Of a stretch of 64,000 nucleotides of DNA, positions 27,398 through 36,905 are shown one piece after another; the stretch's first letter is position 1; every line of letters begins with the position of its first letter. The stretch is taken from NCBI RefSeq assembly GCF_033547095.1, contig NZ_CP137852.1, positions 2,969,501 to 3,033,500 of the forward strand. Direction: 5' to 3'. The notes beneath the pieces were generated by a model. It was not told the DNA's origin and searched no databases. It worked only from the letters and a program-made list of their open reading frames with translations. The stretch is from Sediminicoccus rosea. GTDB lineage: Bacteria > Pseudomonadota > Alphaproteobacteria > Acetobacterales > Acetobacteraceae. The position numbers and the translations under genes were made by a program.

Positions 27398-28482
27398 CCG
27401 CGCTCACCATCCGCTCCATCACCATCCGCGCCGTGGATGCGCCCATTGATCCGCCGCTGCGCAACAGCCTGAACGTCATTCCGCGCGCACCGCTGGTCAT
27501 CGCCGAAGTGCAGACGGAACAGGGGCCGCTCGGCACCGCCTATGCCTTCGCCTATGCGCCGGCCGCCCTCGGCCCGCTGGCCGCGCTGGCGCGCAACCTC
27601 GGCGCCGGGCTGGTGGGGCGCGAGGTGGCGCCGCAGAAGCTCTGGGACGAGATGCTGAACGCCAACCGCCTGCTCGGCGCGGAAGGCCTCGTGATGATGG
27701 CGATCTCCGTGCTCGACATGGCGCTGTGGGATGCGCTGGCGAAGAGCGTGGGGCTGCCCCTCGCGCGGCTCTGGGGCGGCGATCTCTCGCCCATCCCGGC
27801 CTATGGCAGCCTGCGCGGCTGGGGCCCGGCCATGCTGGCCGAGGAAGGCGGTCGCGCCGTGGCCGAACACGGCTTCCGCGCGGTGAAGTGCAAGCTGGGT
27901 GCGCCAACAGTCGCTGGCGACATCGAGACGGTGCGCGCCCTGCGCGACGCTGTGGGCCCCGCCGTCGAGATCCTGGTGGACTACAACCAGGGCCTCGACC
28001 GGCCGGAGGCGCTGAAGCGCGGCCTCGCCCTCCAGGCCGAGGGCGTGCGCTGGATGGAGGAACCGCTGCATGTGACGGATGACGAGGGCCTGGCCTGGCT
28101 TGCCGGCCAGCTCGAGATGCCGGTCCAGGGCGGCGAGAACTGGTGGGGTGTGACGGGCATGGCGCGCAGCCTGGCGGCGCGTGCGACCGACCTCTGCATG
28201 CCGGATGTGATGAAGATGGGCGGCGCCACGGGCTTCCTGCGCGGCATGGCGCTGGCCGCCGCACATCGCGTGCCGCTCTCGTCGCACATCTTCATCGAGG
28301 CGAGCGCGCATCTGCTCAGCGTGTGCCCGCTCAGGCATTACCTGGAGCATCTCGACATCGCCGGCGCCCTGCTGCGCGAGCCGCTGAGGGTCGAGAATGG
28401 CAACGCATTGCCGCCCGACCGGCCTGGCCTGGGCCTGGAATGGGATGAAGCCGCGCTCAAGCATCACGCCGCAGACGCCTGA
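27394..28482 (+). CDS. Mandelate racemase/muconate lactonizing enzyme family protein
   Basis: A 362-residue enolase-superfamily enzyme. It has an N-terminal capping domain (about 1-125) and a TIM barrel. Active-site residues are visible: the K-x-K pair in AVKCKLG, metal ligands in VDYNQ, MEEPLH and GGENWWG, then PDVMKMGG and the distal base region SSHIFIEASAH. Having both KxK and a histidine is typical of mandelate-racemase-type members acting on alpha-hydroxy or sugar acids by dehydration or epimerisation. It overlaps the rRNA methyltransferase stop by ATGA and precedes an esterase gene. Confidence 0.85.
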   Translation: MTALTIRSITIRAVDAPIDPPLRNSLNVIPRAPLVIAEVQTEQGPLGTAYAFAYAPAALGPLAALARNLGAGLVGREVAPQKLWDEMLNANRLLGAEGLVMMAISVLDMALWDALAKSVGLPLARLWGGDLSPIPAYGSLRGWGPAMLAEEGGRAVAEHGFRAVKCKLGAPTVAGDIETVRALRDAVGPAVEILVDYNQGLDRPEALKRGLALQAEGVRWMEEPLHVTDDEGLAWLAGQLEMPVQGGENWWGVTGMARSLAARATDLCMPDVMKMGGATGFLRGMALAAAHRVPLSSHIFIEASAHLLSVCPLRHYLEHLDIAGALLREPLRVENGNALPPDRPGLGLEWDEAALKHHAADA

Positions 28483-28505
28483 ACCAACAAGAGGAAGCGA
28501 AAGCC

Positions 28506-29477
28506 ATGGCCGAAGACCCGCGCATGGACCCCGAGATGGCGGCCTTCACCGCCTATATGGCGCAGCAGATGGCGGGCTACCCGCCCATCGTGCTGCCCAA
28601 CCCGCCGCGCAGCGCGCCCTTCGACGAGCCGCGCCGCATCAATGACGGGCCGCAGGTGCCTCTCTCCGAGGGTGGACCGGTCATGGCCGAAAGCCGCGAC
28701 CTGCTGCTGCCCATCCGCGGCCGCCGCATGCAGGTGCGTTTCCACCGCCCGAGCAACGACCCCAACCTGCCGGTGCTGATCTACATGCATGGCGGCGGCT
28801 GGGTCTGGGGCAGCATTGATACCCATGACCGGCTGATGCGGAGCTACGCCGCGGCCAGCGGCTGCGCCGTGCTCGGCCCCGACTACGCGCTGAGCCCGGA
28901 AGCCATCTTCCCCCAGGCCATCGAGGAATGCCACGCCGTGCTGCGCCATGTGGCGACGCGCGGCGCCGAACTGGGCCTCGATCCCAGCCGCATCATCCTG
29001 GGCGGCGACAGCGCGGGTGCGAACCTCGCTTCTGGCCTCGCCTTGCTCAACGCTGAGCAGGCCGAGCCCATCCCGCTTGCCGGCCTGCTGCTGAACTACG
29101 GCGTCTTCGACCACCGGCTGGACACGGCGAGCTACGAGGAATTCGCCGATGGCTACGGGCTGACACTCGCCAAGATGCGCTTCTACTGGGACGCCTATTG
29201 CCCGGACCTCGTTGCCCGCGCCTCGGCCTTCGCCTCGCCCATGCGCGGCAATCTCGCCCTGCTGCCGCCGACGCTGCTGCACATCGCGGAGCTGGACGTG
29301 CTCTGCGCCGAAAACCTGGCCTTCGCGGAGAAGCTGCGCGCGGCGGGCGTGCCACTGGAGACGGAGATCTTCCGCGGCACGGTGCATGGGTTCCTGCGCG
29401 CGCTGGGCCGGGTCGGCGCGGCCGATCGCGCGGTGGAGCTGGCGGGCGCCTGGCTCAAGGCCCGGTTCCGGTCGTGA
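28506..29477 (+). CDS. Alpha/beta hydrolase, hormone-sensitive-lipase-like esterase
   Basis: A 323-residue esterase of the HSL family. The oxyanion-hole motif HGGGWVWGSIDTHD, the nucleophile elbow GGDSAGANLA, the acid ELDVLC and the base GTVHGFLR are all present in order. No signal peptide is seen. It follows the enolase-superfamily enzyme by 23 bases after an AAGAGGAAG ribosome site and may release an acid or alcohol used by it. It converges on a Bug-protein gene 42 bases away. Confidence 0.88.
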   Translation: MAEDPRMDPEMAAFTAYMAQQMAGYPPIVLPNPPRSAPFDEPRRINDGPQVPLSEGGPVMAESRDLLLPIRGRRMQVRFHRPSNDPNLPVLIYMHGGGWVWGSIDTHDRLMRSYAAASGCAVLGPDYALSPEAIFPQAIEECHAVLRHVATRGAELGLDPSRIILGGDSAGANLASGLALLNAEQAEPIPLAGLLLNYGVFDHRLDTASYEEFADGYGLTLAKMRFYWDAYCPDLVARASAFASPMRGNLALLPPTLLHIAELDVLCAENLAFAEKLRAAGVPLETEIFRGTVHGFLRALGRVGAADRAVELAGAWLKARFRS

Positions 29478-29519
29478 CCAGCCCGCACCGGGTCATGACC
29501 TGACCGCCGCTGGCATCCC

Positions 29520-30470
29520 CTACCCGGTGATGTTCATCCGCCGGAGCAGGGCACCCCAGCGCTCGCCTTCCACGCGCATGAAGGCCGCGCATTCCTCGGG
29601 GCTGCTGCCGATGGCGAAGCTGCCCTCGGCCAGCAGACGCGTGCGGAAATCATCGGTGCGGATCGCCTGCACCGCGGCGGCGTTCAAGCGCTGGATCATG
29701 GCGGCTGGCGTGCGGGCCGGGACCAGCAGGGCGAAATAGGTCTGCGCCACCGTGCCTGGGCGGAAATCCGCCACCAGCGGCACCTCCTCATTGCCGGGCA
29801 TGCGCCGGTCCCCGGTCCAGGCCAGGATGCGCCCCGACCCCGCGCGATGCTGCGCGAGGCCGGTGCTGCCGCCCACCATCAGGAGATCGAGCCGCCCGCC
29901 CAGGAAATCGGCCACCTGTGCGGCATCGCCGCGATAGGTCACATCCTGCATGCGGACGCCAAAGGCCTCGTTCACCAGCAGCATCGCGATGTTGTTGAAG
30001 CTCGACGGGCCGTTGGTGCCATAGGTGATGCTGCCCGGATTGGCGCGGGCGCGCTCCATCAGCGCCTCCAGGCTCGCGGGCCCGTCGGGGCGCGCCACGA
30101 TCGCGAAGGGCAGCGTGGAGATCAGCGTGACCGGCGCGAAATCCGTGTCCCGGTAGGGGATGTTGCGGACAATGTGCGGGTTGATCGTCAGCGTGGAGCC
30201 GGAGGCGATCAGCACCGTGTGCCCATCAGCCGCCGAGCGCGCCACGAATTCGGCGCCGATCACCGTGGCGGCGCCGGGCCGGTTCTCCACCTGCACCGGC
30301 AGGCCGAGCGGGCCCGCCATTCGCTCGGCCAGGATCCGGGCGGTGACGTCGGTCGAGCCGCCCGGCGGGAAGGGCACGGTGATCGTCACCGGGCGCGTGG
30401 CTTGCGTCCCCTGGGCCAGGGCTGCGCCCGGCAGCAGCGCGGGCGCGGCGAGCAGGGCGCGGCGCTTCAC
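29520..30470 (-). CDS. Tripartite tricarboxylate transporter substrate-binding protein (Bug/TctC family)
   Basis: A 316-residue periplasmic binding protein with a signal peptide (MKRRALLAAPALLPGAALAQ). Motifs are VTITVPFPPGGSTDVTARI, VENRPGAATVIGAEF, AADGHTVLIA and DVTYRGDAAQVADFLGGRL. Its ATG overlaps the stop of the upstream alcohol dehydrogenase (ATGA), so the two are co-translated. No TctA/TctB gene is nearby. Confidence 0.88.
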   Translation of the reverse strand: MKRRALLAAPALLPGAALAQGTQATRPVTITVPFPPGGSTDVTARILAERMAGPLGLPVQVENRPGAATVIGAEFVARSAADGHTVLIASGSTLTINPHIVRNIPYRDTDFAPVTLISTLPFAIVARPDGPASLEALMERARANPGSITYGTNGPSSFNNIAMLLVNEAFGVRMQDVTYRGDAAQVADFLGGRLDLLMVGGSTGLAQHRAGSGRILAWTGDRRMPGNEEVPLVADFRPGTVAQTYFALLVPARTPAAMIQRLNAAAVQAIRTDDFRTRLLAEGSFAIGSSPEECAAFMRVEGERWGALLRRMNITG

Positions 30471-31528
30471 GACGCGACCAGAATCGTGCGGCCGGTCACC
30501 TTGCCGTCGCGCAGCCGCATCAGCGCGGCATTGGCGTTCTCCCGCTTCTCGAGCGTGATCGGAATGCCCGGCACCTTGCCCTTCTGCGCCAGGGCCACCA
30601 GCGCCTTCAGCTCCTTCAGGCTGCCCACATAGCTGCCCTGGATGGTCAGCGCCTTGATCGGCATGAGCGGCAGCGGCACGCGCATCTCGCCGCCGAAAAG
30701 GCCCACCTGGATCAGCTTGCCGCCCTTGGCCAGCGCGTCGAAGGCGGCCATGGCGGTCTTGTTGCCGTTCACCAGGTCAATGATGCCCAGCACCGGCCCG
30801 CCGCAGGCCTGCACGATATGCTGCGCCGTGTCGCCACCGGCCAGCACCGTCTCGGTGGCGCCCTGCTCACGCGCGGCGGCGAGCTTCGCCTCGTCCACAT
30901 CCACCGCGCAGATGCGCTTGTGGCCCATGGCCTTGAGGATCGCGATGGCGTTCAGCCCGAGCCCGCCAGCCCCGATGATCACGATCGGGTCCGTCTTGCC
31001 GATGGGAGCAAGCTTGCGGATCGCCGAATAGACGGTGACGCCCGAGCAGGCATAGGTCGCGGCCAGTGCGGGGTCGAGCCCGTCAATCGGCACCAGGTGC
31101 TTCCAATGCGTGGCCAGCACATGGGTGGCGTAACCGCCATTCTGGTACACGCCGAGCGCGCGCGGCTTCACCGCGCAGAGGTTCTCCTCATCCGCCTTGC
31201 AACGCGCGCATTGCCCGCAGCCGACCCAGGGGAAAACGAGGCGGATCTGCCCCTTCTTCAAACCCTGCCCCTTGGCGCCCGGCCCCCATTTCACCACCCG
31301 GCCGACGATCTCATGCCCCGGCGCCAGCGGCAGCTTCAGGCCGCGATCGGCCATGCGCAGCTTGCCCCGCGTGCCGAGGTCATACTCGCCCTCCCAGATG
31401 TGCAGGTCGGAGTGGCAGACGCCAGCATGCGTCACTTCCAGCAGCACCTCGTCGCCCTGCGGCTCGGGGGTGGGCAGTTCGATCTCCTGCAAGGGCTGGC
31501 CCATCTCGGTGATCGCCCAGGCGCGCAT
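30467..31528 (-). CDS. Zinc-dependent alcohol dehydrogenase
   Basis: A 353-residue medium-chain dehydrogenase. Catalytic zinc ligands are in GVCHSD and APGHEIVG. The structural zinc cysteines are in GCGQCARCKADEENLC, and the nucleotide-binding motif is IIGAGGLGLNA. It oxidises an alcohol or reduces an aldehyde with NAD(P). The start at 31528 (MRAWAITEMG) is preceded by GGGAG; an in-frame start at 31591 adds a tail without homology. It shares an operon with the Bug binding protein and is divergent from the MFS/spermidine-synthase fusion. Confidence 0.9.
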   Translation of the reverse strand: MRAWAITEMGQPLQEIELPTPEPQGDEVLLEVTHAGVCHSDLHIWEGEYDLGTRGKLRMADRGLKLPLAPGHEIVGRVVKWGPGAKGQGLKKGQIRLVFPWVGCGQCARCKADEENLCAVKPRALGVYQNGGYATHVLATHWKHLVPIDGLDPALAATYACSGVTVYSAIRKLAPIGKTDPIVIIGAGGLGLNAIAILKAMGHKRICAVDVDEAKLAAAREQGATETVLAGGDTAQHIVQACGGPVLGIIDLVNGNKTAMAAFDALAKGGKLIQVGLFGGEMRVPLPLMPIKALTIQGSYVGSLKELKALVALAQKGKVPGIPITLEKRENANAALMRLRDGKVTGRTILVAS

Positions 31529-31651
31529 CTTCGTCTCTCCCTCGGTGTTTTCCGTTGCCCGCATGGGAAACCCTCGCCGGCCCGCGGTCAATCATCCCGT
31601 GGGGCGGGCCCGGGATGGCGGGGCTGACATGAAGCGGCCATATTGCCGCCG

Positions 31652-31666
31652 CCTGCCCCGGGCAGG
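31652..31666. promoter_or_regulatory. Perfect 15-base palindrome in a divergent promoter region
   Basis: CCTGCCC-C-GGGCAGG lies in the 168-base gap between the divergent alcohol dehydrogenase (ATG 31528) and the MFS/spermidine-synthase fusion (ATG 31697). It could be an operator serving both genes. No clear -10/-35 pair was identified beside it. Confidence 0.35.
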
Positions 31667-31696
31667 TGCGGATGGTTTTCTGGAGTTCGCCCGCCG

Positions 31697-33925
31697 ATGA
31701 CACGGCTGATGGTCGCCTTCTTCTGTTCGGGCTTCGCCGCCCTGCTCTGCCAGATCATCTGGCAGCGCATGCTGGGCGTCTTCGCGGGGTCCGACACCGT
31801 TTCGGCCGCGCTGGTGGTGGGTGCCTTCCTGGCGGGGCTCGGCCTTGGCTCCATCATCGGCGCGAAGCTGGCGGACCGGCTCTCGCCGCACCGGGCGCTG
31901 CTGGGCTTCGCGCTGTGCGAGGCCGGCGTGGCCGTCTGCGCGCTGCTCTCCAAGTTCTTCCTGTACGACCTGATCGCGATCGGCCTCTCGGACGCGGTGG
32001 AGCAGCCGGCGGCGATCTTCGCGCTCTGCTTCGCTGGCCTCGTCATTCCGACCACGCTGATGGGTGCCTCCCTTCCCTTCCTGGCCCGGGCGGTCGCGAC
32101 GGATCTCGCCAGCGTGGCCACGCGGATCGGCACGCTCTACAGCCTGAACACCCTGGGCGCGGGGCTCGGCGCCCTGATCGGCGGCTGGTTCATCGTGGGC
32201 AGCCTCGGTTTCGTGGCCGCCCTGATCTTTGCCGCAGGGCTCGACCTGGTCGCCGCGGCACTCGCGCTCACCCTGCTGCCCGGCCTCTCGCGCGAGGCGC
32301 CGCCGCCGCCCACCCGGGAGGCCACGGCCCCGGCCGAACCCTTCGGCGGCCTCGCGCTGTGGTGCCTGCTGGTCTTCCTCTCGGGCTACGTGATCGTGGC
32401 GCTGGAGATCATCTGGGTCCGCATGCTGGGCCAGGTGGGGCAGTATCATGCCTATCTGTTCCCGACCGTGCTGGGCGTCTTCCTGCTGGCCGATGGCCTC
32501 GGCATGTCGCTCGCGGCCCGCATGGTCCGCAACATGCCGGACCCCCGCCCCGCCTTCTTCCTGACCCAGGGCGCGGGCTTCGTCCTCGGCGTGGCGCTGC
32601 TCGGCCTGCTCTGGTGGCTGATGGGCCTGTCGCCGCTGAAGGACGTGATGGCGGTGGATTTCGACCGCTTCAACCCGCGCGAGATCGCCATCTCGACCGC
32701 CATCATCGTGGCGGTGGTCGCCCCGCCCTCCTTCATCATCGGCATGACCTTCCCCTTCGTGCAGCGCGCCGTGCAGCAGGATCTCGCCAGCGTCGGCGCC
32801 CGCGTGGGCTGGGTGCAGCTCGCCAACATCCTGGGCAATGCGGCGGGCTCCATCGCGACCGGGCTGCTGACCTTCCACCTCTTCGGCACCATGGGCACGC
32901 TGCTGCTGCTGGCCATCCTATCGCTGGCCCTGCTGGGCTTCTGGGTGATGAAGGCGCAGGCATCCCGCCCAGCCACGCTGGCGCTGGCCGGCCTCACCGC
33001 GCTGATCGCCGTCGCCGTGCCGAGCAACCAGGCATTCTGGTCGCGCATGCATGGCCTGCCGCCGCAGGTGGAATCCGCCTGGGGCGAGGACCGCTCGGGC
33101 ATCGCCTTCTGGCGAGAACGTGGCGAGGGCGAGGGCCGCGCGCCCGGTCGCTTCTTCATCATGGGCCATGGCCAGGGCTTCGTGCCCTTCCTCGACACGC
33201 ACATTCTGCTCGGCATGCTCGGCCCGCTGATCCACCCCGACCCGCAGCGCGTGCTCGCCATCGGCGTGGGCTCGGGCGGCACGCCCTATGGCGCCACGGT
33301 GAACCCCGCCACGCGGGAGATCCGCGCGATCGAGCTGATCAAGCCCGTGCTGGACGCGCTGGAGGAGATCGCGCGCGAGCGGCCGCAATCCGGCGTGGCC
33401 GCGCTGATGGCCGACCCGCGCGTGCGGCTGGAATATGGCGATGGCCGCCGCGCGCTGACCCGCGGCACGGGCCTCTATGACGTGATCGAGGCGGATGCCA
33501 TCCGGCCGCAATCCTCGCATTCCGGCCTGCTCTACAGCGCGGAATTCCTGGAGCAGGTGCGCGGCCGCCTCGCGCCGGGCGGGCTCTATGTGCAATGGGC
33601 GCCGACCTGGCGCGTGGTGGATACCTTCGCCGCCGCCTTCCCCCATGCCGTGCTGCTGCGCCCGGTGAATGTGATGATCGGCAGCGACCAGCCCATCCCG
33701 CTCGACCAGGCGGCGCTGCTCGAGGCGCTCCGCCAGCCGGAGGTCGTGGCCTTCGCCCGGCGCGGCAATCCAGACGCGGCGGACCTCACGAAGCTGGTGG
33801 ATGGCGAGGTGACGGTCTGGACGCCCGAGACGCCCCGCGTGGCACCCCCGCTGACCGACATGTTCCCGCGCGACGAGTTCTTCCTGAACCACGCGCAGCT
33901 GCACAGCTGGTGGCCGCGCCCCTGA
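31697..33925 (+). CDS. Fused MFS-type transporter/spermidine synthase-like protein
   Basis: A 742-residue fusion. Residues about 1-430 form twelve or more membrane helices, with a repeat visible in TLMGASLPFLARAV and IIGMTFPFVQRAV. Residues about 470-742 form a spermidine-synthase-like Rossmann domain with VLAIGVGSGGTPYGATV, RAIELIKPVLDAL and YGDGRRALTRG. Such fusions are widespread and their reaction is mostly unknown. I chose ATG 31697 over an in-frame start at 31643. It is followed 16 bases later by marC-like. Confidence 0.85.
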   Translation: MTRLMVAFFCSGFAALLCQIIWQRMLGVFAGSDTVSAALVVGAFLAGLGLGSIIGAKLADRLSPHRALLGFALCEAGVAVCALLSKFFLYDLIAIGLSDAVEQPAAIFALCFAGLVIPTTLMGASLPFLARAVATDLASVATRIGTLYSLNTLGAGLGALIGGWFIVGSLGFVAALIFAAGLDLVAAALALTLLPGLSREAPPPPTREATAPAEPFGGLALWCLLVFLSGYVIVALEIIWVRMLGQVGQYHAYLFPTVLGVFLLADGLGMSLAARMVRNMPDPRPAFFLTQGAGFVLGVALLGLLWWLMGLSPLKDVMAVDFDRFNPREIAISTAIIVAVVAPPSFIIGMTFPFVQRAVQQDLASVGARVGWVQLANILGNAAGSIATGLLTFHLFGTMGTLLLLAILSLALLGFWVMKAQASRPATLALAGLTALIAVAVPSNQAFWSRMHGLPPQVESAWGEDRSGIAFWRERGEGEGRAPGRFFIMGHGQGFVPFLDTHILLGMLGPLIHPDPQRVLAIGVGSGGTPYGATVNPATREIRAIELIKPVLDALEEIARERPQSGVAALMADPRVRLEYGDGRRALTRGTGLYDVIEADAIRPQSSHSGLLYSAEFLEQVRGRLAPGGLYVQWAPTWRVVDTFAAAFPHAVLLRPVNVMIGSDQPIPLDQAALLEALRQPEVVAFARRGNPDAADLTKLVDGEVTVWTPETPRVAPPLTDMFPRDEFFLNHAQLHSWWPRP

Positions 33926-33941
33926 TGGGCGAGGCTGCGTG

Positions 33942-34649
33942 ATGACCTGGCGCCTCCTGCTCCTCGGCCTGCTGCTGGCGGGGCCGGCCTCGGCCGCCCC
34001 GGATGCCGGGGCCAGCTTCACCCATGCTGTGCCGGCGCAGCGCATCTTCGCGCTGCTCTTCCTGATGATCGGGCCGCTGAAGATCCTGGGCCCCTTCGTG
34101 GCGATGACGCGCGGCACGGAGCCAGCCTTCCGCCGCCAGCTCGCGACGCGCGCCATCCTCTTCTCGGCCGCGGCGCTGGTGCTGGCGGGCAGCATCGGCC
34201 ACCAGATGCTGCGCAACTTCAATATCCCGATCCCCATCCTCGCGCTGACCGGCGGGCTCGTGCTCTTCCTCGTGGCGCTACAGACGCTGCTCGAGCAGTT
34301 CAAGCGGCCCGATGGCGCGCGTGCCGAGGCGCCCCGGCCCGACCTCGCGCTGGCCATCAACCCGCTGGCCTTCCCGACCATCGTCACGCCCTATGGCATC
34401 GCGGCCGTCATCATCTTCGTGAGCCTGGCGGAGGGCGACCATGCGGCGCAGCTCGTCATCGCGGGCCTGGTCGGGCTGATCCTGCTGCTGAACTGGCTCG
34501 CCATGCTGGCCGCGCACACCATCCTGAAGCATGCGGGGACGGCGCTGCAGATCTTCGCGATCGTGCTGGGCGTGACGCAGGTAGCGCTGGGCCTGCTCAT
34601 CATGCTGCAGGCGCTTTCGGCCACGGGGCTCTTCACCCTCAACCTCTGA
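33942..34649 (+). CDS. MarC family integral membrane protein
   Basis: A 235-residue membrane protein of the MarC/UPF0056 family with about six helices. Diagnostic segments are FLMIGPLKILGPFVAMTRG, the helix IPILALTGGLVLFLVALQ and INPLAFPTIVTPYGIAAVI. The family is called NAAT-like but the substrate is unproven. An N-terminal hydrophobic stretch (WRLLLLGLLLAGPASA) resembles a cleavable signal, which is not typical. The start is ATG 33942 or the GTG at 33939 next to it. Confidence 0.85.
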   Translation: MTWRLLLLGLLLAGPASAAPDAGASFTHAVPAQRIFALLFLMIGPLKILGPFVAMTRGTEPAFRRQLATRAILFSAAALVLAGSIGHQMLRNFNIPIPILALTGGLVLFLVALQTLLEQFKRPDGARAEAPRPDLALAINPLAFPTIVTPYGIAAVIIFVSLAEGDHAAQLVIAGLVGLILLLNWLAMLAAHTILKHAGTALQIFAIVLGVTQVALGLLIMLQALSATGLFTLNL

Positions 34650-34714
34650 GCGCCTTGCCTCGCCTCGGGCGCCCTCCTAGCCTTCCCCCAACAACACCCA
34701 GGGGAAACGGCCGC

Positions 34715-35854
34715 ATGAAGGTCACCGATGTCATTTGCCACGTGGTGCAATCCAAGGTGGAGAAGCCCTTCACCTCGGCGCGCGGCTGGCTCTACACCAC
34801 CCGCGCCTCCTGTCTCGTCGAGATCCGCACCGATGAGGGCGTGACCGGCTGGGGCGAGTGCTACGGCCCGGCCATGGTCAACAAGACCATCATCGAGACG
34901 CAGTATCGCAGCCGCGTCATCGGCCGCGATCCCTTCGACGTGGAGGTGATCTGGGAGGACCTCTACAACCGGATCAAGGATTACGGCCTGACCGGCATGA
35001 CCATCTGCGCGCTCTCGGGCATCGACATCGCGCTGTGGGACGTGATGGGCCGCGCGGTGAACAAGCCAATCCACAAGCTCATCGGCGGCGCGCATCGCAA
35101 GGAACTCGTGGCCTACGCCACGGGCCTCTACTTCATCGACATGAACCGCCTGGTGGAAGAGGCGGTGGAGGAGGCGCTGGCCTACAAGGAACAGGGCTTC
35201 CGCGCGGTGAAGATGAAGATCGGCCTGGGCGATCCCAAGCTCGACATCCGCCGGATCGCCGCCGTGCGCGAGGCGCTGGGCGATGGCGTGCAGCTCGCCG
35301 TGGATGCCAACCACTGCTTCACCGTGCCCCAGGCCATCAAGCTCGGCCGCGAGATGGAGAAGCTCGACCTCCTCTGGTTCGAGGAGCCGATCAGCCCCGA
35401 GGATCACGAGGGCTATGTCGAGGTCTCGCGCGCGCTCGACCTCGCTGTCGCGGGCGGCGAGAACGACTTCACCCGCTGGGGGTTCCGCGACGTGATCGCG
35501 AAGAAGGCGATGGACATCGTGCAGCCCGATGCCTGTGCGGCCGGCGGCATCAGCGAGTGCCGGAAGATCGCCGCCCTTGCCAGCGCGCATGGCGTGGAAT
35601 GCGTGCCGCATGCCTGGGGCTCGGCCATCGGTCTCGCCGCCACGGTGCAGTTCCTGGCCGCCCTGCCCGATACGCCCCCCGCCTTCCGCCCCATGCCGCC
35701 CATGCTGGAATTTGAGCAGACGCCGAACCCGCTGCGCGACCACCTGGCGAAGGAACCCATCGTGCAGGTGAACGGCATCGTCCGCGTGCCGGACGGGCCG
35801 GGCCTTGGCATCGAGGTGGATCTCGCCGTGCTGGAAAAATATCGCGTGGCCTGA
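34715..35854 (+). CDS. Mandelate racemase/muconate lactonizing enzyme family protein (second copy)
   Basis: A 379-residue enolase-superfamily enzyme, clearly different from the one at 27394. The K-x-K motif is AVKMKIG, metal ligands are in VDANHCF, FEEPISPED and GGENDFTRWG, followed by QPDACAAGGISECRK and the base region VPHAWGSAIG. The pattern resembles D-galactarate/glucarate- or mandelate-type members acting on hydroxy acids. AGGGGAAA precedes the ATG at 34715. A palindrome and a Bug binding-protein gene follow, suggesting an uptake-plus-catabolism pair. Confidence 0.87.
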   Translation: MKVTDVICHVVQSKVEKPFTSARGWLYTTRASCLVEIRTDEGVTGWGECYGPAMVNKTIIETQYRSRVIGRDPFDVEVIWEDLYNRIKDYGLTGMTICALSGIDIALWDVMGRAVNKPIHKLIGGAHRKELVAYATGLYFIDMNRLVEEAVEEALAYKEQGFRAVKMKIGLGDPKLDIRRIAAVREALGDGVQLAVDANHCFTVPQAIKLGREMEKLDLLWFEEPISPEDHEGYVEVSRALDLAVAGGENDFTRWGFRDVIAKKAMDIVQPDACAAGGISECRKIAALASAHGVECVPHAWGSAIGLAATVQFLAALPDTPPAFRPMPPMLEFEQTPNPLRDHLAKEPIVQVNGIVRVPDGPGLGIEVDLAVLEKYRVA

Positions 35855-35857
35855 CAA

Positions 35858-35871
35858 GCTGTCCGGACAGC
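35858..35871. promoter_or_regulatory. Perfect 14-base palindrome between enolase-superfamily gene and Bug gene
   Basis: GCTGTCC-GGACAGC begins right after the stop at 35854 and ends 43 bases before the Bug start. It may be an operator or a small hairpin. Its core TGTCC/GGACA recurs in the palindrome upstream of urtA (47316-47330). Confidence 0.35.
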
Positions 35872-35913
35872 CATCCCGGAGCAACCGGGGGGTATCTTCA
35901 GGGAGGAATGATG

Positions 35914-36864
35914 ATGCGGCGAATCCTGCTGCTTCTGCTCGCGCTGGCCGCACCCGCGGCCGCGCAGGACTATCCGACGCGGGATATCCGCTTCCTCAAC
36001 GCCTTCGCGCCCGGCGGCACGTCCGACCTGCTGGGCCGCGTGCTGGCGGAACAGCTCTCGCAACAGATGGGCCGGCGCGTGGTGGTGGACAACCGCACGG
36101 GGGCGAGCGGCGCGATCGCCGCGGCGGAACTCGCGCGCAGCGCGCCCGATGGCTACACGCTGCTGCTCGTCTCGATGAGCATGATGGCGGTGCTGCCGCA
36201 GATGCAGCGGCTGCCCTATGACACGGACCGCGACATCACGCCCATCGTGAATGTCGCCAATGTCTACAACATCCTCGTCGCCTCGCCCGCCTCGGGCATC
36301 CAGACCTGGCAGGATGTGCGGCGCATGGCCCAGGAGCGGCCGGGCGCGCTGCGCTGTGCCACGGTCGGCCCCGGCTCCAGCCAGCAGCTCTCCTGCGCGC
36401 TCTTCATGTCGCTCACCAACACGCGGCTGGAGCAGGTGGGCTATCGCGGCGGCGCACCCGCCATCCTCGACATCGTGGCGGGCCGCGTCGAGGTGATGTG
36501 GGGCAACATGCCGGAGTATCTGGCGCAGATCCGCGCGGGCGGCTTGCGGCCCATCGCCTATGGCGCGGCCAGCGCCTCGCCGCTGCTGCCCCAGCTTCCG
36601 GTGATGTCGCAGACCGGCCTGCCGGACTTCGTGATCCCCAACTGGTTCGGCGTGGCGGGCCCGGGCGGCATGCCGCCGGCGCTGGTCCAGCGCATCAATG
36701 CCGAGGTGAACCGCGCGATGATGGCGCCCGAGGTGCAGCGCCGCTTCGAGGAGAACGCGATGCTGCGCGTCGGCGGCTCACCGGCCGACATGATCCGCCA
36801 GATCTCGCAGGACCGCGAGCGCTGGGGGCGGGTGATCCGCGACCACGACATCAAGCCGGAATAG
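35914..36864 (+). CDS. Tripartite tricarboxylate transporter substrate-binding protein (Bug/TctC family)
   Basis: A 316-residue periplasmic binding protein with signal peptide MRRILLLLLALAAPAAAQ. Motifs are IRFLNAFAPGGTSDLLGRV, VVDNRTGASGAIAA, PDGYTLLLVS and QVGYRGGAPAILDIVAGRV. Three ATGs stand in a row at 35908, 35911 and 35914; GGAGG at 35902-35906 is best spaced (seven bases) for the third, so I chose 35914. It follows the enolase-superfamily enzyme. TctA/TctB are absent from the window. Confidence 0.88.
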   Translation: MRRILLLLLALAAPAAAQDYPTRDIRFLNAFAPGGTSDLLGRVLAEQLSQQMGRRVVVDNRTGASGAIAAAELARSAPDGYTLLLVSMSMMAVLPQMQRLPYDTDRDITPIVNVANVYNILVASPASGIQTWQDVRRMAQERPGALRCATVGPGSSQQLSCALFMSLTNTRLEQVGYRGGAPAILDIVAGRVEVMWGNMPEYLAQIRAGGLRPIAYGAASASPLLPQLPVMSQTGLPDFVIPNWFGVAGPGGMPPALVQRINAEVNRAMMAPEVQRRFEENAMLRVGGSPADMIRQISQDRERWGRVIRDHDIKPE

Positions 36865-36873
36865 GTGCCTGAT

Positions 36874-36901
36874 CGCCCTTGGCGGAATGCCGCCAAGGGC
36901 G
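36874..36901. terminator. Bidirectional terminator between convergent genes
   Basis: Perfect 12-bp stem CGCCCTTGGCGG / CCGCCAAGGGCG with the loop AATG, filling the 41-base gap between the Bug gene and the convergent CNNM-type gene. Confidence 0.75.
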
Positions 36902-36905
36902 TCCA

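Noticed and set aside
29470-29501. GGTCGTGACC and GGTCATGACC repeats between the convergent esterase and Bug genes as a terminator.
   Set aside because: Each is a loop-free short palindrome and the two do not form a convincing stem, so I did not list a terminator.
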